Assembly: GCA_030673735.1 (NCBI GenBank)
Contig: DAOVIK010000121.1
Location: 1 to 5,908, forward strand
Direction of reading: 5' to 3'
DNA from: Anaerolineae bacterium
GTDB taxonomy: Bacteria > Chloroflexota > Anaerolineae > Anaerolineales > E44-bin32
Length of the DNA: 5,908 nucleotides
Of the stretch, positions 1 to 5,582 are shown in pieces. Made by a program: the position numbers and the translations under genes. The stretch's first letter is position 1; each line of letters starts with the position of its first letter. Below the pieces are notes generated by a model, which searched no databases, was not told the DNA's origin, and saw only the letters and a list, made by a program, of their open reading frames with translations.

Positions 1-344
1 ACCAGTAATTTCACTCCCACGGCCACAAGGACTTCTTTCAATGTTGGAATTCGCTCGCCCGTGAACTGCGCGCCAAACTTCCCGCCGGCATCCAGTTCGG
101 ATAGCTCTCTCAGTGTTCTTGACGACACCCGCCCGGAACCAGAAGTCGTGCGATCAAGCGTTGAATCATGATGGACAACAATGACGCCATCCGCCGACGG
201 TTTTACGTCGAGCTCGATGGCGTCTGCCCCAAACTGAACGGCGGCGTTGAAAGCCGCCATGGTGTTCTCTGGTGCGACCTTCGATGCTCCCCTATGAGCA
301 ATTATCAAAGGTCTCTTTCTTTTCCAGTAGCTGTCGCCAAGCAT
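1..344 (-). CDS. Glycerophosphodiester phosphodiesterase, N-terminal part (runs off the left edge)
   Basis: The 114 visible residues begin MLGDSYWKRKRPLIIAHRGA and match the N-terminal half of the GDPD TIM-barrel family, which hydrolyses glycerophosphodiesters to sn-glycerol 3-phosphate and an alcohol. Visible signatures are the HRG motif (H17-R18-G19) followed by PENT (25-28), the metal-binding ELD (E44, D46) and the HHD motif (H58-H59-D60), which supplies the general acid/base histidine. No signal peptide or membrane segment precedes the domain, so a cytoplasmic UgpQ-like enzyme is more likely than a periplasmic GlpQ-like one. The family is usually about 240-260 residues, so a bit over half is missing. 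The ATG lies 2 nt after the TAA of the upstream ATPase and has no Shine-Dalgarno sequence of its own, so translation is probably coupled. The family call is firm. The natural substrate is unknown, and membrane-lipid turnover is the usual role. Confidence 0.93.
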   Translation of the reverse strand, partial: MLGDSYWKRKRPLIIAHRGASKVAPENTMAAFNAAVQFGADAIELDVKPSADGVIVVHHDSTLDRTTSGSGRVSSRTLRELSELDAGGKFGAQFTGERIPTLKEVLVAVGVKLL

Positions 345-346
345 GG

Positions 347-1690
347 TTAGATTTCTACAAAATACGCCCCGGCTGCCTTATCGATCATATCCTTACTCAT
401 CTCGGGATTGACGTTCATGTATCGTGCGATGTCCAGTATCTGATCGCAGATGTCCCTTGGGTGCGAGGCCCGCAGTTTGCGATTGCGCTTGATGTACCAT
501 TCCTGCAATAAGTAGGCCAGGCCTCGATCCGCGTAATTTACGCCCTTGTTTTCTGCTACTCTCTTGAAGATCTCCCGATATGTATCGGGGCTGGGATCCT
601 CAATGAGAATTTTGTGTCGCAGTCTGCGCAGGAAAGCTTCATCCACCAGATCTCTTGGCGGCAAGTTGGTGGAGAACACGATCATGACATCGAACGGGAC
701 CTCGACCTTTCGCCCCGTATGCAAGGACAGGTAGTCGATCCTGTTCTCAAGCGGCACAATCCATCGATTCAACAGGTCGCGCGGCCGAACAAGCTGCCTT
801 CCAAAGTCATCGATCAGCAGCATGCCGCCATTGGCCTTGACTTGGAATGGCGCCTCGTAGAATTTATTCGTGTCGTCGAATACAAGATCAAGCCCTTCGA
901 GTGTCAATTCGCCGCCAACCATCACGAATGGCCGCCGTATCTTCACCCACCGCGGATCGCGTTTCGTCCCTGCTTTCAACGAGGCGGTGCCTTGTGGTGT
1001 ATTATGCTCATCGCCTGACAAAACATGGTTCACGGAATCGTAAAGCTTCACAACCTGCCCAGCGATCTCAATCGCATAAGGAATATACATTTCTTCCTGA
1101 AGCACCATATTTCCAACGGCTGTTGCGATGGAGGTCTTTCCATTGCCGGGCGGGCCATACAGGAATATCGATGTTCCGGAGTTCACTGCAGGACCGAGCC
1201 GACTGAAGGTAAGATCCGATAGCACCAGATCTGCCAAGGCCGACTTTAGCATCTTTGGCAGAACTGCGACTCGCGATCGACCTTGCCGACGGACGCTCTC
1301 GTTGTATTCGGCCAAGGGAACTGGCGCTGGACCGGCATATTGGCTGCGCTCGAGAGCCTCGCGCGCACGTGCTATCCCCGCGCCGGTGATCGCGTACTGA
1401 TATGAGCCGGCCCCAATTCCAGTCTGCGTCTTTACCTCGACGAACTTCTCGCGCTTCAATGCATCAAGGATGCCATCCACCAGGCCCGCGAAAGGCAAGG
1501 CCATTGCTTCGGACAAGCTGAACGCTGTTTGGTAACCACGAAAATACAGGATCTTCAAGGCAAGATCCTGCAACCATAGCTGAGTAAGTCCTGTTTCATC
1601 AACGCTGGTGATCGGGGGTGGTATGAATTCAGTGGGCTTCTCAGAGAGGCGAATTTTTGCCCCCCTGGTTAGCACTTTGCCATACGGCAT
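347..1690 (-). CDS. Winged-helix AAA+ ATPase of unassigned function
   Basis: This is a 447-residue protein. Residues about 33-113 look like a small winged-helix-type domain, followed by a proline-rich linker (about 118-130). The AAA+ core covers about 143-440. It has Walker A GPPGNGKT (179-186), Walker B LLIDDFG (291-297), sensor 1 STN (340-342), an arginine-finger-like AFLRRLRHK (352-360) and a sensor-2-like HPRD (410-413). About 105 residues separate Walker A from Walker B. This is longer than in typical AAA+ proteins and includes a charged, possibly flexible stretch (about 222-250) and then a conserved-looking GGELTLEGLDLVFDD segment (259-273). The Walker B acidic pair is D294-D295 rather than the usual D-E. 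From memory, similar ATPases occur in Chloroflexota and Acidobacteriota, but I know of no firm function. No signal peptide or membrane helix is visible. It heads an operon with the phosphodiesterase. The start is supported by a GGAG at 1698-1701. ATPase activity is well supported, but the process it serves is not. Confidence 0.9.
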   Translation of the reverse strand: MPYGKVLTRGAKIRLSEKPTEFIPPPITSVDETGLTQLWLQDLALKILYFRGYQTAFSLSEAMALPFAGLVDGILDALKREKFVEVKTQTGIGAGSYQYAITGAGIARAREALERSQYAGPAPVPLAEYNESVRRQGRSRVAVLPKMLKSALADLVLSDLTFSRLGPAVNSGTSIFLYGPPGNGKTSIATAVGNMVLQEEMYIPYAIEIAGQVVKLYDSVNHVLSGDEHNTPQGTASLKAGTKRDPRWVKIRRPFVMVGGELTLEGLDLVFDDTNKFYEAPFQVKANGGMLLIDDFGRQLVRPRDLLNRWIVPLENRIDYLSLHTGRKVEVPFDVMIVFSTNLPPRDLVDEAFLRRLRHKILIEDPSPDTYREIFKRVAENKGVNYADRGLAYLLQEWYIKRNRKLRASHPRDICDQILDIARYMNVNPEMSKDMIDKAAGAYFVEI

Positions 1691-1697
1691 CTCGTAT

Positions 1698-1701
1698 CTC
1701 C
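1698..1701 (-). promoter_or_regulatory. Shine-Dalgarno sequence of the AAA+ ATPase gene
   Basis: On the minus strand GGAG is followed by a 7-nt spacer (ATACGAG) and the ATG at 1690-1688. This normal spacing supports the chosen start. It also contrasts with the divergent glycosyltransferase gene, which has no such site. Confidence 0.7.
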
Positions 1702-1809
1702 AGTTCTTGCCAATCCAACGAACAGATGACGGCCCGGATATGGCCTATCGTATGATTCGGATATCTCGATTTCTACTGGTCCTATTTGACTACCCACCCA
1801 ACCGGCTGG

Positions 1810-1839
1810 ATTATATTACATTGCTCTCAGCGATCACAA
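1810..1839 (-). promoter_or_regulatory. Sigma-70-type promoter of the ATPase-phosphodiesterase operon
   Basis: Reading the minus strand, the -35 TTGTGA (1839-1834) and a consensus -10 TATAAT (1815-1810) are separated by 18 bp. The expected start of transcription is near 1803, giving a leader of about 113 nt before the ATPase ATG. The -35 box lies 7 bp from the -35 box of the divergent glycosyltransferase promoter. This is a prediction from sequence only. Confidence 0.6.
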
Positions 1840-1855
1840 CCTTACGTTGATCACA
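1832..1855 (+). repeat. Direct heptamer repeat GATCACA between divergent promoters
   Basis: GATCACA occurs at 1832-1838 and again at 1849-1855, 17 bp start to start. The first copy overlaps the -35 box of the ATPase promoter and the second overlaps the -35 box of the glycosyltransferase promoter. The intervening bases also contain CAAC/GTTG (1837-1840 and 1846-1849), which could form a short inverted repeat. The position suggests an operator shared by both promoters, but two heptamers can arise by chance and no known regulator motif is recognised. Confidence 0.35.
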
Positions 1856-1875
1856 TAGGGTATTGCGTGTAAAAT
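1847..1875 (+). promoter_or_regulatory. Promoter of the glycosyltransferase gene, predicted leaderless
   Basis: The -35 TTGATC (1847-1852) and -10 TAAAAT (1870-1875) are separated by exactly 17 bp. Counting the last base of the -10 box as -7 puts +1 at 1882, the A of the start codon. No purine-rich Shine-Dalgarno sequence lies in the 15 bases before the ATG. The visible elements are close to sigma-70 consensus, and leaderless translation is the inference that follows. Confidence 0.62.
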
Positions 1876-1881
1876 CGCGCT

Positions 1882-2568
1882 ATGAAACTATCCTTGATAA
1901 TGCCAGTCTATAACGAGATAGATACCGTCGAAGAAATCCTGCGCCGCGTCGCCGCGGTCGACGTTGCCGACCAAATCATCCTTGTCGATGATGGCTCAAC
2001 GGACGGGAGCGGGGATTTGCTAGAGCTCCTTGCTCAGCAAAATCCCCAGCTTGAGCTCATTCGTCATGAGCGCAACCAAGGCAAGGGTGCAGCCATTCGC
2101 AGCGCTATCGGATCTACCACGGGCGATCTGGTACTCATCCAGGATGCTGACCTGGAATATGATCCGCGCGACATCCCCTCCCTTCTCGTACCCATTCAGG
2201 AAGGAAAGGCAGACGTCGTATTTGGATCGCGTTTTCTCGGCGCAGCTCGCCGACCCACAATGTTCTGGCATATGGTTGCCAACAAATTGCTTACCCTGAT
2301 GACAAACATCCTCTACAACAGCATCCTCTCCGACATGGAAACAGGCTACAAGCTATTCCGGCGTGAGGTTCTGCAAGAAATACCCCTTCGATCCCGACGC
2401 TTTGATTTCGAACCCGAGATCACTGCCAAGCTTCTGAAGCGCAAAGTCCGCTTATTCGAGGTTCCGATCACTTTCAATCCTCGCGAATACTATGAGGGAA
2501 AGAAGATCGGCCTGAAAGATGCCTTCCAAGCCGTCTGGGCTCTGCTCAAATATCGCCTCATTGACTGA
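1882..2568 (+). CDS. Family 2 glycosyltransferase, DPM/DPG-synthase-like
   Basis: This is a 228-residue single-domain GT-A fold enzyme. It opens with MKLSLIMPVYNE, typical of GT2 enzymes. It then has DDGSTDG (36-42) for nucleotide-sugar binding, the divalent-metal DxD within QDADLEYDP (D88, D90), GSRF (115-118) and the SDMETGYKLFRREV segment (150-163), whose acidic residues lie near the acceptor site. The FEPEITAKLLKRKV stretch (176-189) is also characteristic of the dolichol- or polyprenol-phosphate hexosyltransferase branch. Such enzymes move glucose or mannose from UDP- or GDP-sugar to a polyprenyl phosphate on the cytoplasmic face of the membrane. This protein lacks the C-terminal transmembrane helices found in some relatives, so it is probably soluble or peripheral. 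Length is normal for the short form. Donor and acceptor cannot be read from sequence. It is transcribed alone and faces recJ convergently. Confidence 0.9.
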   Translation: MKLSLIMPVYNEIDTVEEILRRVAAVDVADQIILVDDGSTDGSGDLLELLAQQNPQLELIRHERNQGKGAAIRSAIGSTTGDLVLIQDADLEYDPRDIPSLLVPIQEGKADVVFGSRFLGAARRPTMFWHMVANKLLTLMTNILYNSILSDMETGYKLFRREVLQEIPLRSRRFDFEPEITAKLLKRKVRLFEVPITFNPREYYEGKKIGLKDAFQAVWALLKYRLID

Positions 2569-2646
2569 AATCTATTCGCTTCATATAAACCGTCCTTGTT
2601 CTTGCCCTATCTGCATATACTCCAATTCCCGGGCTGGTCGACCGCC

Positions 2647-4329
2647 TCAGATGCTTGCTCCCCGAATATCCAGCACATTCAACTGCAGGCTCCTGATGCC
2701 CATATACTCATTTCTCTCGAAGCTAAAAGCCACATCTACGCGATCTGAGATATCGGTCACCCGGTCACCCATCCGAAATGCTATGGCGTCGATAACACGG
2801 CCTCCTTGTTTCAACGTAAGCTTCAGGTGCCTGCCATCGGCGCCCACAGTCCTTTTCCCCATCACGGTCACGTTCTTTGCCATCAGCACTGGAGCGCGAT
2901 TGCCTTCCCCGCACGGCTCGAGCTTCTCTATAAATTCAAGTAGGTCCTCTCCTAGATGTGGCAGATCCACTTCCGCATCAATCTCCAACTCCGGGATTAG
3001 CTCAATATCCTTCAATCTTCTTTCAGCAATCTCCCGCAGTCTGTTCTGAAATTCCTCCACGTTAGCATTATCTAAAGTGAAGCCGCCTGCCCTCTCATGG
3101 CCACCGTATCTGGCCAGCAGGTCTGCACACTCATCCAGAGCCTCGGTAACATGGAAACCAGGAATGCTCCGAGCCGATCCCCGGGTCGAAACCTCCCCTC
3201 GATTTGCGACGAATGCAGGACGGTAGAAGCGTTCCCGCAATCTCGCTGCAGCCAGACCCACAACGCCTTCGTGGAAGCTCTCATCCGCTGCGAAGACTAG
3301 AACTGCGTCTTCCGGACCTTCCCCGGCGATCTCCAGAACCTTCTCGACTGTTCTCGCCGTTAGCTCCTGTCGCTTCCGGTTTTCTTTGTCCAACTCACTT
3401 GCCAGATCCTTGGCTTCAGATCTATCGGAGGTCGTTAGAAGTCGCAATGCCCTATCGGCGCTTCCCAAACGCCCGGCGGCATTCAATCGCGGACCAATGA
3501 TGAAGCCTATTGAAGTTGCTGTTACACTGCCGGGAGAGATGCGCGCAGCTTTCATGAGCTCTCTGAGGCCGACGCGCCGCGTATCATTGAGTCGCCCAAG
3601 CCCTAAGCTAACAAGCCGACGATTCTCGCCGCGCAGCCTTGAAACATCGGCCACCGTTCCCAGTGCAACAAGATCGAGCGCATCTTTGGGATCACCTTTC
3701 CCTAGCCTGGTCATCAATGCTTGCGCAAGCTTGTATGCAACTCCCACTCCCGATAAGCTCTTGAATGGATAAGGATCTCCTTCCTGCTTTGGATTAACGA
3801 CCGCTATCGCGCGCGGGTGGGATTCACCGGGTTCATGGTGATCAGTTACGATTACGTCTACCCCCAATCGATTTGCATGTTCGATCTTATCTGCGTCACG
3901 CATCCCGCAGTCCACGCTGATCAGCAGAGTGGCCCCGTCGTTGGCAAGTGCGGATATTGACTCAGTGTTCAGGCCGTATCCCTCGTTGAAGCGATTCGGG
4001 ATGTAGTATTCGACTTTGTTTCCAAGCTGTCGAAGCACACCTACCATTAAGGCAGTGCTTGTCACTCCATCAGCGTCGTAATCTCCGTACACAACTATCC
4101 GTTCTTCTTCTTCCAGCGCCCTCAGGATTCTCGCTACAGCTTGATCCATGCCCATCAATAGAAACGGGTCATGATCAATAGCCATATACCTGCCCAGGAC
4201 TTCATGCGCATCCTTGGCTGTGGCTATTCCACGCATATACAAGACCTGCCTTTCAATCGGCCTATATCCTGCCAACTCGCGCTCAACGTTTTCAGGTATG
4301 GGCCGTGGATAGATCCATTTCGATTTCAC
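2647..4329 (-). CDS. recJ: Single-stranded-DNA-specific 5'-3' exonuclease RecJ
   Basis: The product has 560 residues, the usual size for bacterial RecJ. The DHH phosphoesterase domain contains YGDYDADGVTS (81-91; metal ligands D83, D85, D87), SVDCG (138-142; D140), TDHH (162-165) and the ALGTVADV segment (222-229; D228). GPRLNAAGR (279-287) follows. The DHHA1-type domain has HEGVVG (353-358) and YGGHERAGG (408-416), and the C-terminal part (about 440-555) looks like the OB-type DNA-binding region. RecJ degrades single-stranded DNA 5' to 3' in the RecF recombination pathway, base excision repair and mismatch repair, in the cytoplasm. All core motifs are intact. The start is GTG, chosen because KWIYPRP near the N-terminus is RecJ-like and GGAGGAG lies upstream at 4340-4346. 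The gene diverges from fmt and converges with the glycosyltransferase. Confidence 0.97.
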   Translation of the reverse strand: MKSKWIYPRPIPENVERELAGYRPIERQVLYMRGIATAKDAHEVLGRYMAIDHDPFLLMGMDQAVARILRALEEEERIVVYGDYDADGVTSTALMVGVLRQLGNKVEYYIPNRFNEGYGLNTESISALANDGATLLISVDCGMRDADKIEHANRLGVDVIVTDHHEPGESHPRAIAVVNPKQEGDPYPFKSLSGVGVAYKLAQALMTRLGKGDPKDALDLVALGTVADVSRLRGENRRLVSLGLGRLNDTRRVGLRELMKAARISPGSVTATSIGFIIGPRLNAAGRLGSADRALRLLTTSDRSEAKDLASELDKENRKRQELTARTVEKVLEIAGEGPEDAVLVFAADESFHEGVVGLAAARLRERFYRPAFVANRGEVSTRGSARSIPGFHVTEALDECADLLARYGGHERAGGFTLDNANVEEFQNRLREIAERRLKDIELIPELEIDAEVDLPHLGEDLLEFIEKLEPCGEGNRAPVLMAKNVTVMGKRTVGADGRHLKLTLKQGGRVIDAIAFRMGDRVTDISDRVDVAFSFERNEYMGIRSLQLNVLDIRGASI

Positions 4330-4339
4330 CCCGATCTCT

Positions 4340-4346
4340 CTCCTCC
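4340..4346 (-). promoter_or_regulatory. Shine-Dalgarno sequence deciding the recJ GTG start
   Basis: The minus strand reads GGAGGAG, a strong match to the anti-Shine-Dalgarno sequence, followed by 10 nt and the GTG at 4329-4327. The spacer is slightly long but acceptable. The site supports GTG rather than the next in-frame ATG, which would remove residues 1-31. Confidence 0.7.
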
Positions 4347-4348
4347 AT

Positions 4349-4364
4349 CCGGATTACCATCCGG
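4349..4364 (-). repeat. Inverted repeat / hairpin in the recJ leader beside the ribosome binding site
   Basis: CCGGAT and ATCCGG form a perfect 6-bp stem around a 4-nt loop (GGTA as read on the minus strand). The element ends 2 bases from the GGAGGAG site. The same bases can be read as the direct repeat CCATCCGG at 4345-4352 and 4357-4364 on the plus strand. In the recJ mRNA the hairpin would sit just 5' of the ribosome binding site and could influence translation. A DNA operator is the alternative. Confidence 0.4.
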
Positions 4365-4405
4365 GAGCCATTCCGCCCCCCTCACTTGGTTCTTGTTGGA
4401 CCGCA

Positions 4406-4433
4406 ATTCTACAATCGTTAACACGATGTGCAA
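4406..4433 (-). promoter_or_regulatory. Sigma-70-type promoter of recJ
   Basis: On the minus strand, -35 TTGCAC (4433-4428) and -10 TAGAAT (4411-4406, five of six consensus bases) are separated by 16 bp. Predicted +1 is near 4399, giving a leader of about 70 nt that contains the 4349-4364 hairpin and the Shine-Dalgarno sequence. The spacer holds the inverted repeat at 4414-4427. Confidence 0.5.
4414..4427. repeat. Inverted repeat in the spacer of the recJ promoter
   Basis: ATCGT-TAAC-ACGAT is a 5-4-5 perfect inverted repeat, filling all but two bases of the spacer between the -35 and -10 boxes predicted for recJ. A protein bound here would occlude polymerase, so it is a candidate operator. 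I do not recognise it as a LexA box. A 5-bp repeat is also within chance expectation. Confidence 0.3.
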
Positions 4434-4447
4434 ACCGTTTCCGCACA
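4427..4447. repeat. Imperfect 21-bp palindrome between recJ and fmt
   Basis: TGTGC (4427-4431) and GCACA (4443-4447) are inverted arms. Inside them AAAC (4432-4435) and GTTT (4437-4440) form a second inverted pair around a single C. The halves align as TGTGC-AAAC and TGTGC-GG-AAAC, with a 2-nt insertion in one arm. The element overlaps the recJ -35 box and lies 26 bp upstream of the predicted fmt -35 box, so it could serve both promoters. Function is inferred from position alone. Confidence 0.35.
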
Positions 4448-4468
4448 ATTATGTCTCATCACTCATAT

Positions 4469-4483
4469 AAAGGTTTTCCCTTT
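4469..4483. repeat. Inverted repeat over the fmt -35 region
   Basis: AAAGG-TTTTC-CCTTT is a perfect 5-5-5 inverted repeat that covers the weak -35 element of the fmt promoter (4474-4479). It may be an operator or simply a purine/pyrimidine coincidence. No U-tract follows, so it does not look like a terminator. Confidence 0.25.
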
Positions 4484-4502
4484 GCAGTATCCATGCTACG
4501 AT
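4474..4502 (+). promoter_or_regulatory. Extended -10 promoter of fmt, predicted leaderless
   Basis: TGC followed by TACGAT (-10 at 4497-4502) makes an extended -10 element, with a weak -35 TTTTCC (4474-4479) at 17 bp. The -10 box ends six bases before the ATG, so the predicted +1 is the A at 4509. There is no Shine-Dalgarno sequence. A TATAAA at 4466-4471 is an alternative -10 that would give a leader of about 30 nt, still without a ribosome binding site. Confidence 0.5.
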
Positions 4503-4508
4503 AAATCC

Positions 4509-5438
4509 ATGCGCGTCGTGTTCATGGGCTCACCCGATTTCGCTCTCCCCTCGCTCCATATCCTTGCACAGGATCACGAGCTTGCTGCTGCCGTCACGCA
4601 GCCTGACCGCCGTGCGGGGCGCGGGCGCAAGCTTGCCGCACCGCCTGTGAAGCTCGCCGCACTCCAGCTTGGCATCCCGGTCCTTCAGCCAATCAGCTTG
4701 AAGGATGCCGACATGCCCTCTCAACTTGAACAGCACAGCCCAGACGTGATCGTCGTTGCCGCCTATGGCAAGATCCTGCCGCCTGCAATTCTTGAATTGC
4801 CTCCACATGGCTGCGTCAACGTCCATGCGTCGCTGCTTCCCCGATGGCGCGGCGGCGCTCCTGTTCAGGCTGCAATCCTTCATGGCGACCAAGAAACCGG
4901 CGTCTCGATCATGAAAATGGATACTGATCTCGATACCGGCCCGATCATTGCACAACGCCGAACAGAGATACTCCCTGATGAAATCGGCGGTGCCCTATCC
5001 TCGCGCCTGGCGAGTCTAGGCGCCGAGCTTCTAGCGGAGACGCTTTCCCCATATTGCTCCGGCGAGATCGCCCTTTATCCTCAGGATGATGAGCAAGCTA
5101 CGCTCGCTCCCTTGCTCAAGAAATCGGATGGGCTACTTGATTGGCGCAAGACCTCTTTGATCCTCGATCGACATGTTCGGGCCTTTGAACCATGGCCAGG
5201 ATCTTTCTTCTACTGGAAGGATCAGCGTATTGTCGTCCGCAAGGCACACGCCATTCCGAAGGATTCCGCAATCCCTGGCCGGGTAACCATGACCAAAGAC
5301 CTTCCTTCCATAGGCACAGATGCCGGCCTGCTTGTGCTCGACATCATCCAACCAGCCGGCCGCAAACCAATGCCGGCCAGCAGCTTTCTGCATGGCGCTC
5401 CCGACTTCGCCGAAGCTAAGCTCGACGTTCCTGATTGA
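4509..5438 (+). CDS. fmt: Methionyl-tRNA formyltransferase
   Basis: The product has 309 residues, normal for Fmt. It transfers a formyl group from 10-formyltetrahydrofolate to methionyl-tRNA(fMet) in the cytoplasm, supplying the initiator tRNA. The N-terminal Rossmann-like domain begins MRVVFMGSPDFALPSL. It carries TQPDRRAGRGRKL (30-42) near the tRNA-contacting loop, and the catalytic NVHASLLPRWRGGAPVQ segment (104-120; N104, H106) followed by DTGPI (142-146; D142). The C-terminal OB-like domain (about 205-305) has RAFEPWPGSFF (224-234) and the conserved PAGRKPM (282-288). An in-frame ATG at 4428 would add 27 residues with no family match, so the ATG at 4509 is preferred. No def (peptide deformylase) gene adjoins it, unlike the common def-fmt arrangement. 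It diverges from recJ and converges on selB. Confidence 0.97.
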   Translation: MRVVFMGSPDFALPSLHILAQDHELAAAVTQPDRRAGRGRKLAAPPVKLAALQLGIPVLQPISLKDADMPSQLEQHSPDVIVVAAYGKILPPAILELPPHGCVNVHASLLPRWRGGAPVQAAILHGDQETGVSIMKMDTDLDTGPIIAQRRTEILPDEIGGALSSRLASLGAELLAETLSPYCSGEIALYPQDDEQATLAPLLKKSDGLLDWRKTSLILDRHVRAFEPWPGSFFYWKDQRIVVRKAHAIPKDSAIPGRVTMTKDLPSIGTDAGLLVLDIIQPAGRKPMPASSFLHGAPDFAEAKLDVPD

Positions 5439-5582
5439 TCCCAATGAGCCACATTCCCATTAAAAAGAAACATCTCTACACTATTCCAACTCGCCCTCTA
5501 AGACCGCTCCGCAATCTTGGGCGCAGCGCTATTCATCCACTTCAATTGGTGCGGGCAATGGGTTGGGAATAAGTACTTCAGC

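Noticed and set aside
614..1018. Plus-strand open frame of 134 codons inside the ATPase gene.
   Set aside because: It lies antisense to a well-supported conserved ATPase, its translation has no recognisable motif, and it is best explained as a shadow of the real coding frame.
1735..1764. Direct repeat CGGATAT at 1735-1741 and 1758-1764 in the ATPase leader, with a GGCC-loop-GGCC hairpin (1731-1745).
   Set aside because: Too short and too weakly paired to call a regulatory element. It may be chance.
2569..2646. Bidirectional terminator between the convergent glycosyltransferase and recJ, including the palindromes CCCGGG and GGTCGACC (2636-2643).
   Set aside because: The palindromes are short restriction-site-like sequences without a stable stem-loop or T-tract.
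2584..2649. About 21 open codons after the recJ TGA.
   Set aside because: RecJ is already full length and the extension has no recognisable motif, so chance is sufficient.
4428..4508. Upstream ATG at 4428 in frame with fmt, giving a 336-residue form.
   Set aside because: The additional 27 residues do not resemble Fmt N-termini, the segment contains the predicted promoter, and MRVVFMGSPDFA at 4509 is the canonical start.
5500..5518. Possible terminator hairpin on the minus strand downstream of selB (8-bp stem with two G-U pairs, 3-nt loop).
   Set aside because: The stem is weak and no U-tract follows on the minus strand.
5439..5582. Search for a tRNA-Sec (selC) or other RNA gene between fmt and selB.
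   Set aside because: No GGTTCGA-like T-arm, no acceptor-stem pairing and no CCA end could be found on either strand.
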